Of a stretch of 64,000 nt of DNA, positions 42,099-52,609 are shown in pieces. The stretch lies in NCBI RefSeq assembly GCF_016863615.1, contig NZ_BOPF01000020.1, positions 158,318 through 222,317 on the forward strand. Direction: 5' to 3'. The notes beneath the pieces are model-generated. The model made no database searches and was not told the DNA's origin. It worked only from the letters and a program-made list of their open reading frames with translations. The DNA comes from Virgisporangium aliadipatigenens. GTDB lineage: Bacteria > Actinomycetota > Actinomycetes > Mycobacteriales > Micromonosporaceae. The position numbers were made by a program, and so were the translations under genes. Position 1 is the stretch's first letter. Each line of letters opens with the position of its first letter.

Positions 42099-43396
42099 GC
42101 CGAATCAAAGAGCTGCAGAAGAACCTCTTCGGGGGTTCCACCTCGAACGCGCGCCAGTTCGGGATGATCTTCACGTTGATCGCGGTCATCGTGTACTTCC
42201 AGGTCCGCACCGACGGCCTGACGCTGACGCCGACCAACCTGATCGCGCTGACCCAGCAGGGTGCCTACATCTCGATCCTGTCGATCGGCATGTTGATGGT
42301 CATCGTGGCCGGCCACATCGACCTGTCGGTCGGTTCGGTCGCGGCGTTCACCGGCATCGTGGTGGCCAAGGCGATCACGGAGAACGACATCCCGTGGCCG
42401 ATCGGCATCCTCATCGGCCTCGGCGTGGGCGCGCTCATCGGCGCGTTCCAGGGCTTCTGGGTCGCCTACATCGGGGTGCCGGCGTTCATCGTCACGCTCG
42501 CCGGCATGCTGCTGTTCCGCGGCGGCAACCAGTACATCGGCAACGCCGAGACGATCACGGTGCCGAAGGGCTTCCAGAAGATCGGTTCCGGCTACCTGCC
42601 CGACATCGGGCCGGAGACCAACTACAACAACCCGACGCTGCTGCTGGGCCTGCTCATCTGCGTGGCGGTGGTGATCCGGGAGTTCCGGGCGCGGAAGGTG
42701 CGCCAGCAGATGGAGGGCGCCGAGCCGACCCCGCTGTGGGTGTCGCTCGTGCGGCTGGGCGTGCTGCTCGCCGTGATCCTCTTCGCGACGTTCCGCTTCG
42801 CGGGCGGTCGGGTCGGCACCAGCTTCCCGATCTCCGGCATCATCCTCGCCGTCCTCGTCGTCGCGTACTCGTTCTACACGCGCAACACGGCCGGCGGCCG
42901 CCACATCTACGCGGTCGGCGGCAACGCCCGGGCCGCCGAGCTCTCCGGCGTGAAGCTGCGCCGGGTCAACTTCTTCGTGATGATGAACATGTCGATCCTC
43001 GCCTCGCTGGCCGGCATGATCTTCGTGGCGCGCTCCGCGGCCTCCGGCCCGCAGGACGGCCTCAACTGGGAGTTGGACGCCATCGCGGCCGTCTTCATCG
43101 GCGGCGCCGCCGTCTCCGGCGGCCTCGGCACCATCAGCGGTGCCATCGTCGGCGGTCTCGTCATGGCGGTGCTCACCAACGGCCTGCAGCTGATCGGTAC
43201 CGGCGCCGACAAGGTGCAGATCATCAAGGGCCTGTTCCTGCTCGCCGCCGTCGCGTTCGACGTCTACAACAAGAGCCAGGGGCGCTTCTCGATCGTCGGA
43301 TCGTTGATGCGCCCGTTCCGCCGGGACACACCCGCCGATCCCGTCGCACTCGCCGAGGCGAGCCGCGAGGAGGAGAAGGCCCCGGCTGCCGGCTGA
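42095..43396 (+). CDS. mmsB: multiple-monosaccharide ABC transporter, permease
   Basis: The 433-residue membrane protein has about ten hydrophobic segments and the family signatures [20 protein letters not shown] (residues about 68-87) and [19 protein letters not shown], typical of the GguB/MmsB permease group. ATG at 42095 overlaps the mmsA stop by 4 bp. It forms the membrane pore for the sugar ABC transporter, with twin cassettes bound on the inside and ChvE delivering sugar outside. The C-terminal tail is charged and likely cytoplasmic. Confidence 0.92.
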   Translation: MSRIKELQKNLFGGSTSNARQFGMIFTLIAVIVYFQVRTDGLTLTPTNLIALTQQGAYISILSIGMLMVIVAGHIDLSVGSVAAFTGIVVAKAITENDIPWPIGILIGLGVGALIGAFQGFWVAYIGVPAFIVTLAGMLLFRGGNQYIGNAETITVPKGFQKIGSGYLPDIGPETNYNNPTLLLGLLICVAVVIREFRARKVRQQMEGAEPTPLWVSLVRLGVLLAVILFATFRFAGGRVGTSFPISGIILAVLVVAYSFYTRNTAGGRHIYAVGGNARAAELSGVKLRRVNFFVMMNMSILASLAGMIFVARSAASGPQDGLNWELDAIAAVFIGGAAVSGGLGTISGAIVGGLVMAVLTNGLQLIGTGADKVQIIKGLFLLAAVAFDVYNKSQGRFSIVGSLMRPFRRDTPADPVALAEASREEEKAPAAG

Positions 43397-43451
43397 ACCG
43401 GCACGTCAATCCCCCACGGTTTCGCCCCAACCGAAGAAAGGTCATCGCACG

Positions 43452-44561
43452 ATGCGGAAGTTTTACTCCAGCGCCATGGCGGTCGGCACCGCCGCGCTGC
43501 TGGCGCTGAGCATGAGCGCCTGCGGCTCCGAGCGGGACGGCGACGGCGACGACGCCGGCTCCGGCAAGGGCTTCAAGAAGGACGCCCTGATCGGTGTCGC
43601 CCTGCCGTCGAAGACGTCGGAGAACTGGGTCCTCGCCGGTGGCCTGTTCGAGAGCGGCCTCAAGGACGCGGGCTTCAAGTTCGACGTGCAGTACGCCAAC
43701 GCGTCGAGCCCGGTCGCCGACCAGCAGGCGCAGATCACCGCCATGACCACCAAGGGCGCGAAGGTCATCGTCATCGGCGCGACCGACGCCGCGCAGCTGT
43801 CGACGCAGGTCGAGGCGGCCAAGAAGTCCGGCGCCGTGGTCATCGCCTACGACCGGCTCATCACCGGCACGAAGGACCTCGACTACTACGTCGCGTTCGA
43901 CAACTTCAAGGTCGGCCAGCTCCAGGGCCAGGCCCTGATCGACGGCATGAAGGCCAAGAAGGCGACCGGCCCGTGGACCGTCGAGCTGTTCTCCGGCTCG
44001 CCGGACGACAACAACTCGGGTGTCTTCTTCAACGGCGCGATGGACGTGCTCAAGCCGCTGATCGACAAGGGTGACATCGTCGTCGGCTCCGGCCAGAAGG
44101 ACATCCAGCAGACCGCCACCCAGGGCTGGAAGGCCGAGAACGCGCAGACCCGCATGGACTCGCTGCTGACCTCGACCTACAACACCGGCGGCAAGACCCT
44201 CGACGGCGTGCTGTCGCCGAACGACACCCTGGCCCGCGCGATCATCCAGTCGGTGAAGAGCGCCGGCAAGCCGATCCCGGTCGTCACCGGCCAGGACTCC
44301 GAGGTCGAGTCGGTCAAGTCGATCATGGCCGGCGAGCAGTACTCGACGATCAACAAGGACACCCGCAAGCTGGTGGCCGAGACGATCAACATGGTGAAGG
44401 CCCTGCAGGGCGGCAACGAGCCGACCGTCAACGACACCAAGTCGTACGACAACAAGGCGAAGGTCGTGCCGTCGTTCCTGCTGCCGCCGGTCATCGTCAC
44501 CAAGGCCAACGCCGCCCAGGCGTACGCCGACGACCCGAAGCTGGCCCCGCTCACCAAGTAG
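43452..44561 (+). CDS. chvE: multiple-monosaccharide-binding lipoprotein ChvE
   Basis: The 369-residue precursor has a lipoprotein signal (LALSMSAC, lipidated C24), then a periplasmic-binding fold of the ChvE/galactose group: IGVALPSKTSENWVLAGGLF, VIVIGATDAAQLSTQV, YYVAFDNFKVGQLQGQAL and VVTGQDSEVESVKSIMAGEQ. It captures sugar at the outer face of the membrane and hands it to MmsB. The gene lies 55 bases after mmsB with its own Shine-Dalgarno (GAAAGG). A strong terminator follows, ending the operon. The mature protein is unusually rich in Lys and Asp for the window, as is common for abundant exported binding proteins. Confidence 0.93.
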   Translation: MRKFYSSAMAVGTAALLALSMSACGSERDGDGDDAGSGKGFKKDALIGVALPSKTSENWVLAGGLFESGLKDAGFKFDVQYANASSPVADQQAQITAMTTKGAKVIVIGATDAAQLSTQVEAAKKSGAVVIAYDRLITGTKDLDYYVAFDNFKVGQLQGQALIDGMKAKKATGPWTVELFSGSPDDNNSGVFFNGAMDVLKPLIDKGDIVVGSGQKDIQQTATQGWKAENAQTRMDSLLTSTYNTGGKTLDGVLSPNDTLARAIIQSVKSAGKPIPVVTGQDSEVESVKSIMAGEQYSTINKDTRKLVAETINMVKALQGGNEPTVNDTKSYDNKAKVVPSFLLPPVIVTKANAAQAYADDPKLAPLTK

Positions 44562-44576
44562 TCGGCAGGTAGATGC

Positions 44577-44609
44577 AAAGGGCCCCCGGACTGCGTCCGG
44601 GGGCCCTTT
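44577..44609. terminator. strong hairpin terminator, shared end of convergent genes
   Basis: Perfect 15-bp stem AAAGGGCCCCCGGAC / GTCCGGGGGCCCTTT with loop TGC. It ends the mms-chvE operon; its last base is the first base of the stop codon of the convergent transglutaminase-like gene. Confidence 0.92.
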
Positions 44610-46660
44610 CAGTAGCGGAACGCCGCGCGCAACCGGGAGCGCCAGCCGCGCCGCGCCAGCCCCCGCCGCACCTCCCGGACGGCCGCCCACGCCTCCGGCG
44701 CACCGTCGTCGACCAGCGCACCGGACCAGAGCGAACGGTCCACCACCCGGCCGAGCCGGCGCAGCCCCTCGGCCACCCCGGGCGGCCCCGGCGCCACCTC
44801 GGCCAGGTCGCGGGGCGTCATGCCGACCGACACCGGCACCCCGTGCGCCCGCAGCCGGTCGCGCGCCTCCTCGACGGCCCCCACCACCGCGCGGATGCCG
44901 GGACGGCGCCGCCGCACCCCGGCCCGCACGCCGGTGGCCACCGGCACCCCGAGGGCGAGCCCGACCAGCAGCAGCACCGGCACCCCGGCCCACGGCGACG
45001 ACGGCCGCCCGTCCGGCGCACCGTCCGGTGTGGACTGTTCCGCGGCCGGCGGCGCGGGCGGGTCGCTCAGTTCCTCCGGGGCGGGCAGCTGTGTCCGGGC
45101 CCGGTCGGTGGCGGCGGCCAGCCCGCCGGTCGGCAGCGTCGCGCCGGCCACCTGCGCGCCGCCCGGTTCCATCGGCACCCAGCCGACCCCGCGCACGGCC
45201 ACCTCCGGCCAGGCGAGCGCGTCGGCGTTGCGGACGGTGTAGCCGCCGTCGGGGTCGCGCGCGGACGGGGTGCGGAACCCCACCGCCAGCCGGGCCGGGA
45301 TCCCGAGGATGCGCGCCAGCACCACGTACGCCGTCGCGAACTGCTCGCTGGTGCCGCGCTTGCTCGACAGCAGGAACTCGCGCAGCTGCGGCCAGCCGTG
45401 CCCGGTCGGCAGGTTCGCGCCCGTGACGACGCGGTAGTTCTCGCGCAGGAAGCGTTCCAGGGCGAGGGCGGACCGCAGCGACGGCCGCAGCCCGCCGACC
45501 GCCTGGGCGGCCAGTTCGGCGATGCCGGGCGGGACCGGGCCCACGCCGCCCGTTCCGCCGGGTGCCAGCGGGTCGACCGCGGCGCCGCCCAGCGCGTCGG
45601 CGTCGACGTCGGGCTGCCACCAGGTCAGGGTGTAGCGGGCGCCGCCGACCTCGCCGAGCAGCAGCGTGCCGTGCCGTTCCTCGACGAGGGGGTCGACGCC
45701 ACGGACCCGCGCCGGCCAGGTCTGGCTGGGCAGCCACGGGCCGGCGGCCGGCGTCGTCTCGATCTCCGCCGACCGGCTGCGGACCCGCACCTCGACCGCG
45801 TCGCCCGCGGGCAGGTCGGTGCCCATGCGCCGGTAGCGGTCGGTCGAGGTCCAGGCGATGCCGTCGAACGCGTCGAAGACCACCAGCGGCCACCGGTCGA
45901 CCGCCGCGGCGTTCCTGACGCGGAACGCCTCCGTCGCCGGATGCGCCAACCGGTAGGCCAACTCGTCGAGCGGGCTCGTCACGCGCGCGAACGTCACCGG
46001 GGCCGGCGAGCCGTGGAACCCGTACCGGGCCGGCGCCGCCGGAACCAGTCCACTGAGGACGGTCGCCACCAGGGCGAGGGTGACCGGCGCGGCCGCGTAC
46101 AGCGACCCGGCGGGGGCACCGTGCGAAAGCCCGGCCCCGGCCGCCAGCAGCACACCCGCCGTCGCCGCGTACAGCAGCGCCGCCACGGCCGCCGGCCACG
46201 GCGGGGTCGGCACGTAGCACTGGGCCAGAACGGCCACCAGGAAGCTCGGCACCAGTGCGAGCAGCGGGGAGCGCTGCGCCAGTTCGACGCCGAGGGCCGT
46301 GGCCGCCACGACGAGCAGCGGCACGAACAGCACCAGTTCCGGCTCGGGCCGGGCCGGCCAGGTCGACTGGAGCACCAGCCGCCAGGAGTCGGTCGCCCCG
46401 GCCCACAGGTCGCGCAGCGTGCCGCCGGTCGGCGGGCCGAACCCGAGCGACGTCTGCACGACGCCCACGAGCCCGGCGAGAACGGTCAGCAGCGTCCGCC
46501 AGGAGGGCAGGTAGCGGGTGCCGAGGATCGCGGCCGCCAGGGCCAGCGCGAGCGGCACGCCCAGCCGGGGCAGCAACGCGGCCGTCCCGAACACGGGAAA
46601 GAAGAGCAGCCCGGCGATGAACGCGGCCGCCGTCACGGCGCTCTGACGCGCGGCGTTCAC
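44609..46660 (-). CDS. transglutaminase-fold membrane protein lacking catalytic Cys and His
   Basis: The 683-residue protein follows the TgpA-like layout: about six N-terminal transmembrane helices (residues 10-205), an extracytoplasmic transglutaminase-like domain (about 385-500), one more helix (about 555-575) and a cytoplasmic tail. The Cys position of the papain-like triad reads GTSEQFA (S438) and the His position NADALAW (L482), so two of three catalytic residues are missing. Enzymatic crosslinking or proteolysis is therefore unlikely, and a structural or binding role is inferred. The GTG overlaps the stop of the DUF58 gene by 4 bp. MoxR-DUF58-transglutaminase is a known conserved gene trio. 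Confidence 0.82.
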   Translation of the reverse strand: MNAARQSAVTAAAFIAGLLFFPVFGTAALLPRLGVPLALALAAAILGTRYLPSWRTLLTVLAGLVGVVQTSLGFGPPTGGTLRDLWAGATDSWRLVLQSTWPARPEPELVLFVPLLVVAATALGVELAQRSPLLALVPSFLVAVLAQCYVPTPPWPAAVAALLYAATAGVLLAAGAGLSHGAPAGSLYAAAPVTLALVATVLSGLVPAAPARYGFHGSPAPVTFARVTSPLDELAYRLAHPATEAFRVRNAAAVDRWPLVVFDAFDGIAWTSTDRYRRMGTDLPAGDAVEVRVRSRSAEIETTPAAGPWLPSQTWPARVRGVDPLVEERHGTLLLGEVGGARYTLTWWQPDVDADALGGAAVDPLAPGGTGGVGPVPPGIAELAAQAVGGLRPSLRSALALERFLRENYRVVTGANLPTGHGWPQLREFLLSSKRGTSEQFATAYVVLARILGIPARLAVGFRTPSARDPDGGYTVRNADALAWPEVAVRGVGWVPMEPGGAQVAGATLPTGGLAAATDRARTQLPAPEELSDPPAPPAAEQSTPDGAPDGRPSSPWAGVPVLLLVGLALGVPVATGVRAGVRRRRPGIRAVVGAVEEARDRLRAHGVPVSVGMTPRDLAEVAPGPPGVAEGLRRLGRVVDRSLWSGALVDDGAPEAWAAVREVRRGLARRGWRSRLRAAFRY

Positions 46661-47745
46661 GCGCTCATGCCGTTCCACCGGATCACGGCGAGGGCGGCGG
46701 TGGCGGCGGCGATCACGCGGACGCCGGGAACGACGGGCGCCGGCCCCTCCGTGAACGACATCACGACCAGCGCCGACGAGAGGTCGTCGGACGGCAGCGG
46801 CGTGCCGGTGACGACGACGAGCCCGCGGGACCCGGGGACCTGGAGAACGGACCCGCCCTGCCGCACGTCGCACAGCTCGTCGAGCATCCGCCGCGACGCC
46901 GGCGCGCCCCCGGGGACGGCCACGTCGAGCCCGGACGGGGTGACCAGCCGGGTGTGCTGGCCCGCCCGCGCGGCCGCGACCAGCAGCGAGGCGGCCGCGT
47001 CGACCGCCTCCTCGAAGCGTTGCGGGGCAAGGGTTTGCGGGCGGGTGTCGAGCAGGACGGTGAGGCGCGGCTGCGGCGGGTCGGTCAGCTCGCGCACCAT
47101 CAGCCGCCCGGTCCGCGCGGTCGCCTTCCAGTGCAGGTGCCGCACCTCGTCGCCGGGCACGTACTCGCGCACGTCCCGCAGGTCGACCGAGCCGCGCAGG
47201 ATCCGGTCCGCGGCGCCGCCCTCGTGATGGTGGCGCGGATAGCCGCCGGAGAGCACCCGCGCGGCGTGCCGGCGCGGATGGACCCGCAGCACCGCCGTCG
47301 AACCGCTGCGCAACCGGTTGTCCGCCAACCCGAACGGGTCGACCCGGTGCAGCGTCAGCGGACCGACGACCACGCGGCCGCGCACGCTGGTCGGCAGTTC
47401 GTAGTGGTAGGTCGCCTCGGCGCCGGCCCGCAGCGGCTGGACCCGCACCGTGCGGACCGCCCCGGCGGCGGGGTCGGCGGCGAGAAACCCGCCCCGTCGA
47501 CGGCCGGAACGGTTGCGCACCTTCAGCGTGACGAGGGCGGTGCGGCCGCGTTCGACCCGGTCGGGGTAGACGGTGCGGGTGACGTCGGCGGTCAGGCCCC
47601 GCGCGGTCAGCAGCAGGGCTGCGACGACCGCGGCGAGCCCGATCGCGCCGAGCGCCCGCCCGAACGGATACCCGCCCCACCAGCCGGCTCCGAGCAGCAG
47701 CACCGACAGCACCAGGACGACGACACCGCGCCGGGTCAGCCGCAT
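46657..47745 (-). CDS. DUF58 domain protein
   Basis: The 362-residue protein has two N-terminal hydrophobic helices (about 8-24 and 33-48), a beta region, and the DUF58 core signature YVPGDEVRHLHWKATARTG (residues about 195-213), followed by a vWA-like region (LTVLLDTRPQTL). DUF58 proteins are usually encoded between MoxR and a transglutaminase-like gene and are thought to be assembled or activated by MoxR. It lies 8 bp after the MoxR gene and overlaps the transglutaminase gene by 4 bp. Confidence 0.87.
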   Translation of the reverse strand: MRLTRRGVVVLVLSVLLLGAGWWGGYPFGRALGAIGLAAVVAALLLTARGLTADVTRTVYPDRVERGRTALVTLKVRNRSGRRRGGFLAADPAAGAVRTVRVQPLRAGAEATYHYELPTSVRGRVVVGPLTLHRVDPFGLADNRLRSGSTAVLRVHPRRHAARVLSGGYPRHHHEGGAADRILRGSVDLRDVREYVPGDEVRHLHWKATARTGRLMVRELTDPPQPRLTVLLDTRPQTLAPQRFEEAVDAAASLLVAAARAGQHTRLVTPSGLDVAVPGGAPASRRMLDELCDVRQGGSVLQVPGSRGLVVVTGTPLPSDDLSSALVVMSFTEGPAPVVPGVRVIAAATAALAVIRWNGMSA

Positions 47746-47753
47746 CCGCGGGC

Positions 47754-48730
<977 letters not shown>

Positions 48731-48734
<4 letters not shown>

Positions 48735-50569
48735 GCGGCCGGCCACACGTAGCGGTTGCTCTCGACGTCGGTGTCCCGCACCGTGACCCAGATGGTCTCC
48801 CCCGGCGACGAGAACGGGAAGCGCTCGAAAATCAGGACCCCCTGGCTGTCGGTGCGCAGCGTGGCGCCCGGGTTGTAGTCGAACTTCTCGCTGGAGTGCG
48901 GATCGACGTGGTACGAGGTGTTCGGCGCGAAGCCGCGCAGCTCGATGTGCATGAAGTGGCAGTTCGGCGGCCCGCAGCTGTCCTCGTAGGTGGTCGGCCG
49001 GCCGCGCGTGACGGTGGCCGTGCGGGTGGCGGCCGGAAGCGTCGCCCGGGTCTGCGCCGGGGTGCCGCGGCCGGCCGAGTTCCGCGCCACGACGGTGATC
49101 TGGTAGGCCACGCCGCGGGTCAGCCCGGTGATCGTGGTCGCGCGCGCGCTGCCGCCGTGGCCGCTGTTGCCGCCCGCGCCCCCGGCGACCGGCGCCCAGC
49201 TGACGAGATAGTCGGTCACCGCCGCGCCGTTGGCCGGCGCCGCGCCCCAGGCCACCCGCAGGGTGTCGCCCTCCGGGGTGGCGGTGAGCCCGGGTGGCAT
49301 GCCGGGCGGGCTCGCGGGTGCCGCGCGCGGTCCCTGGGTGGTCGTCGGAGTTCCGGGGGAACGGGGCGGAGCCGACGGAATCGGCGCCGGCGACCCGGTC
49401 GGAGGGCCGGAGCCGCCCGGGCGCGCACCGGCCGACGGCTCCGCCGACGGGGAGACCGGCGGCGCGGAGGCGGACGGCCCGGTGCCGACGACCGGAACGT
49501 TCGCCACGGAACCGTCCTCGTCGACGACGAGCACCCGGGTGCCCTCGGGCCCGTCGACGTACACGCGCTTGTCGTCGCCGCGCCGCAGCCGTGGCTCGCC
49601 GACGTCCTCCGGCACGTCGGCGACGTGCTGCTGCTGCCCGTCCGCGTTGTAGGTCAACACCTTGCGGTTGTCCGTGTCGATCAGCACGACCGAGGAGCCG
49701 CCGGCGACCGGCGCCGAATAGGTGCCGTCCGGCAAATTCACCGTGACGGGCGGGGCCGGCTGCCGCCCGCGCCCGAGGTCGGTCCCGTCGACGAGGTGCA
49801 TCCGCTTGGCGGCCGGGTCGACGATCGCCACCCGTCCGCGCACGTCGACGGGGGCCACCCGGGCCGCCCGCGGCACGTCCACGCCGATCTTCGTGGGCTG
49901 GCCGAGCCCGTCCGGGTCGACCGGACTGAGCGAGTCGGCGTCGGTGTCGAGGAACACCGGCCGCTCGCCGACGACGGTCAGCGCACCGGTGTGCCCGTTC
50001 GGCACCAGCGCCGGGCAGGTGATCCGTTCCGCGGCGGGGGCCAGCCGGCACAACGAATTGGCGTCGAGGCGGTGCAGCCAGACGCTGCCGTCCGGGGTGG
50101 CGACCGGCTCGCCCAACGGCCCGCCCGCGGGGATCGTGGTGGCCTTGTCGCCAAGCCGCACCACGCTGCCCGCCTCGCGGTACACCAGGTAGGGGCCGCT
50201 CGCCGTCTCCAGCGCGACCGGCCGCTCGCCCGTCGGCGGCTTGAGCGTCTGATCCACGGCCAGGTCGGACTTGCCGAACTCGGTGATCCGCGACGGCCCC
50301 ACGACATAGCCGCTGGTGTCGCTCTGCACCACCTGGCTGCCCGGCTCGACCTCGCCCACGTCGGCCTGCGCGTCCACGGCCCGCCCGGCACCGTTGACGT
50401 GGTACACGACGCCGAGCCCCGGAACGGCCACCCAGTGCCCGGAGTTGGTGTAGCCCAGGGCCGGCGGCCGGGACGCCGCACCGGAAACCGCCGCCGTGAC
50501 GGCCGCGAGGCAGACCGCCAGCGTCATCGCGGTCGGCGCGTTCTTCCGCAGGGCGGTCCATCGGCTCAC
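48731..50569 (-). CDS. membrane-anchored beta-propeller protein with FN3 domain
   Basis: The protein (612 residues from GTG at 50567-50569; an ATG at 50608 would add 13) has one N-terminal membrane helix (AMTLAVCLAAVTAAVSGAAS), a large beta-strand-rich region with repeated GxxxVVLxDxD motifs that look like a beta-propeller (to about residue 360), a Pro/Ser-rich linker, one fibronectin type III domain (about 440-530) and a last beta domain with CGPPNCHFMHIEL. The cell-surface location is inferred. It is the first of four tightly coupled genes with MoxR, DUF58 and the transglutaminase-like protein. No enzymatic motif was seen. Confidence 0.75.
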
Positions 50570-50624
50570 CCGCCACAGCTTAGAGAGAGATGTACATGAT
50601 TCGTCCATCCGGCGCCGAACCTGC

Positions 50625-51896
50625 CTATGGTTCTTCGGACGGCAGGACCAGTTCGAAGATCGCCCCGCCCTCGGCGGCGTTGTAGACCTTGAGCATGCCG
50701 CCGTGCGCCTGCGCCACCCACCGCACGATCGCCAGCCCCAGGCCGCTGGAGCCGACGCCGCTGCCGAAGCGGTCGAACGCCTCCGGCGCCAGCGCCGGGT
50801 CGATGCCGGGCCCGTGGTCGGCGACCGTGACCCGCCCGCCGGCGACGGTGATGTGCACGACCGCGGGCTCGTCCGGCAGGCGGCCGTGCCGCAGGGCGTT
50901 CTCCAGCAGGTTGCCGACCGCGCGCTGCACCAGTCCCGCGTCGACGTGGACCGTGGAGGGCGCGGCGGTGAGCGTCACCTGGGCGCCGCCGGCCGGTGTC
51001 TGTTCGACCACCACGCTGACGAGCTGATCCAGTCGAACGGGCTGGATCGCCAGCTGTTCCACCCCGGCGGCCAACCGGGCGCGCGCCAGCAACGCGTCGA
51101 TGATGCTGCCCATGCGCCCGGCGAGCCGAACGGTGCGGGTGAGAAGTTCGTCCCGCTGGTCGCTGTCGTCCAGCGCCGTCTCGGCCAGCGCGCGCAGCGC
51201 CGCCACGGGTGTGCGCAGGTCGTGGGCGGTGTCGGCGAGCAGCGCCTCCTGCTGTTCCAGCGCGACGACGCCGGGCCTGATCACCCGGCCGGAGAGCAGG
51301 TGGCAGGCCGCCCCGACGAGCCCGATCTGCAGCGCGCACCCGCCGAGGACCAGCAGCACCAGCCGCTTGTGCCGGGCCTGCGCGTCGTCGGCCGGGATGA
51401 CGGCCACGACCGCGCCGACGTACCTGTTGGACGGGTTGCGGAACGGCTCCACGCCAACCCGCACCAGTTGGCCGCCGGTGCCGCGCTGATAGGCGTTGAT
51501 CAGCTTGGCGTCGCGCACGGAGACCTCGGCCAGCCCGCTGAGGACCTCGGGATCCATGGGCACACAGGTGCGTTCGCTGTAGAAGGCGGGGAACTGCTCG
51601 GCGCCGCCGGGCAGGATCGCGAACTGCGGACACTGGGCGTTGATCGGGTCGGCCGCCGCGTGGGCGGTGACGAGGGCGTCGCCGTAGGCGAGCAGCCGGG
51701 TCACCATGCCGGTGACGCGGTTGAGCTTCGCGTCGAGGCGTTCATAGGTGCGGTCGGTGTCGGTCGAGATGGCCACCGCGGCGAACACCGTCAGGCCGGC
51801 CGCGTTGAGGACCGTGAGCAGGGCGGTCAGCCACCAGCGCAGCCGGCGCAGGCGCGCGGGCGTCGACTCCCGCAGCGCCGCCGTTCCCGGGCTCAT
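50625..51896 (-). CDS. sensor histidine kinase
   Basis: The 423-residue kinase has two transmembrane helices (about 20-43 and 182-205) around a 135-residue extracytoplasmic sensor, no obvious HAMP, a phosphoacceptor box ADTAHDLRTPVAALRALAE (His in AHDLRTP) and an ATPase domain with N-box LLENALRHG and G-boxes ADHGPGIDP and GSSGLGLAIV. It overlaps the response regulator by 4 bp (ATGA), so the two form a two-component system. The next gene downstream, the FN3 membrane protein, is 55 bp away, so this pair may be the sensor system for the MoxR cluster. Confidence 0.92.
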   Translation of the reverse strand: MSPGTAALRESTPARLRRLRWWLTALLTVLNAAGLTVFAAVAISTDTDRTYERLDAKLNRVTGMVTRLLAYGDALVTAHAAADPINAQCPQFAILPGGAEQFPAFYSERTCVPMDPEVLSGLAEVSVRDAKLINAYQRGTGGQLVRVGVEPFRNPSNRYVGAVVAVIPADDAQARHKRLVLLVLGGCALQIGLVGAACHLLSGRVIRPGVVALEQQEALLADTAHDLRTPVAALRALAETALDDSDQRDELLTRTVRLAGRMGSIIDALLARARLAAGVEQLAIQPVRLDQLVSVVVEQTPAGGAQVTLTAAPSTVHVDAGLVQRAVGNLLENALRHGRLPDEPAVVHITVAGGRVTVADHGPGIDPALAPEAFDRFGSGVGSSGLGLAIVRWVAQAHGGMLKVYNAAEGGAIFELVLPSEEP

Positions 51897-52555
51897 CGCG
51901 GCGCTTCCATGCGGTAGCCGCGCTGGCGGACGGTGCTGACCAGCTCGGGGCCGCCGAGTTTGGCGCGCAGCCGCTTGACCGTCACGTCGACCGCGTTCGA
52001 CATCGGCTCACTGTCGCTCTCCCAGCAGTGCTCGATGAGCTCCTCCCGGCTGACGACCTGATCCGGGCGGGCGATCAGATATTCGAGCACGGCGAACTCC
52101 TTGCCCGTCAACGACAGCAGCACACCCGCCCGGCGCACCTCGCGGCGGGCGCAGTCCACCTCGAGGTCGGCGCAGCGCAGCACCGACGAACGGGCCGTGC
52201 CCCGCCGCCCGAGCGCCAGCACCCGCGCCGCCATCTCCCCCGTCGCGAACGGCTTCACCAGGTAGTCGTCGCCGCCGTGCGCGAACCCGACGAGCCGTTC
52301 GGCGAGGCTGTCCCGCGCCGACAGGAACAGCACCGGCACCGTCCACCCCTCCTGCCGGCGCCGCTGCACGTACGTGACGGCGTCGCCGTCGGGCAGGATC
52401 CGGTCGAACACCACGCAGTCGAAGTGCCCGTCGCGCAGCACCGCGTCGGCCGTGGCGATGTCGGCCGCCTGGGCCACCTCCACCCGGAGGCCGGCGAGCT
52501 TCGCGCTGATCGCGAGGCGCAGGTCGTCGTCGTCCTCGACCACCATCACCCGCAT
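51893..52555 (-). CDS. OmpR-family response regulator
   Basis: The 220-residue regulator has a receiver domain (phosphorylated D51 in VVFDRILPDG, conserved K in DYLVKPFA) and a C-terminal winged helix of the OmpR/PhoB type (residues about 125-220, NAVDVTVKRLRAKLGGPELV). It overlaps the sensor kinase start. It presumably activates its own operon in response to an envelope signal. It is divergent from the SARP gene at 52610 across 54 bp. Confidence 0.92.
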   Translation of the reverse strand: MRVMVVEDDDDLRLAISAKLAGLRVEVAQAADIATADAVLRDGHFDCVVFDRILPDGDAVTYVQRRRQEGWTVPVLFLSARDSLAERLVGFAHGGDDYLVKPFATGEMAARVLALGRRGTARSSVLRCADLEVDCARREVRRAGVLLSLTGKEFAVLEYLIARPDQVVSREELIEHCWESDSEPMSNAVDVTVKRLRAKLGGPELVSTVRQRGYRMEAPR

Positions 52556-52609
52556 GTCATCAAAACCTCATGTGTGCCGATGGACGGTGGTTGTCGACGG
52601 GGGTGACAC

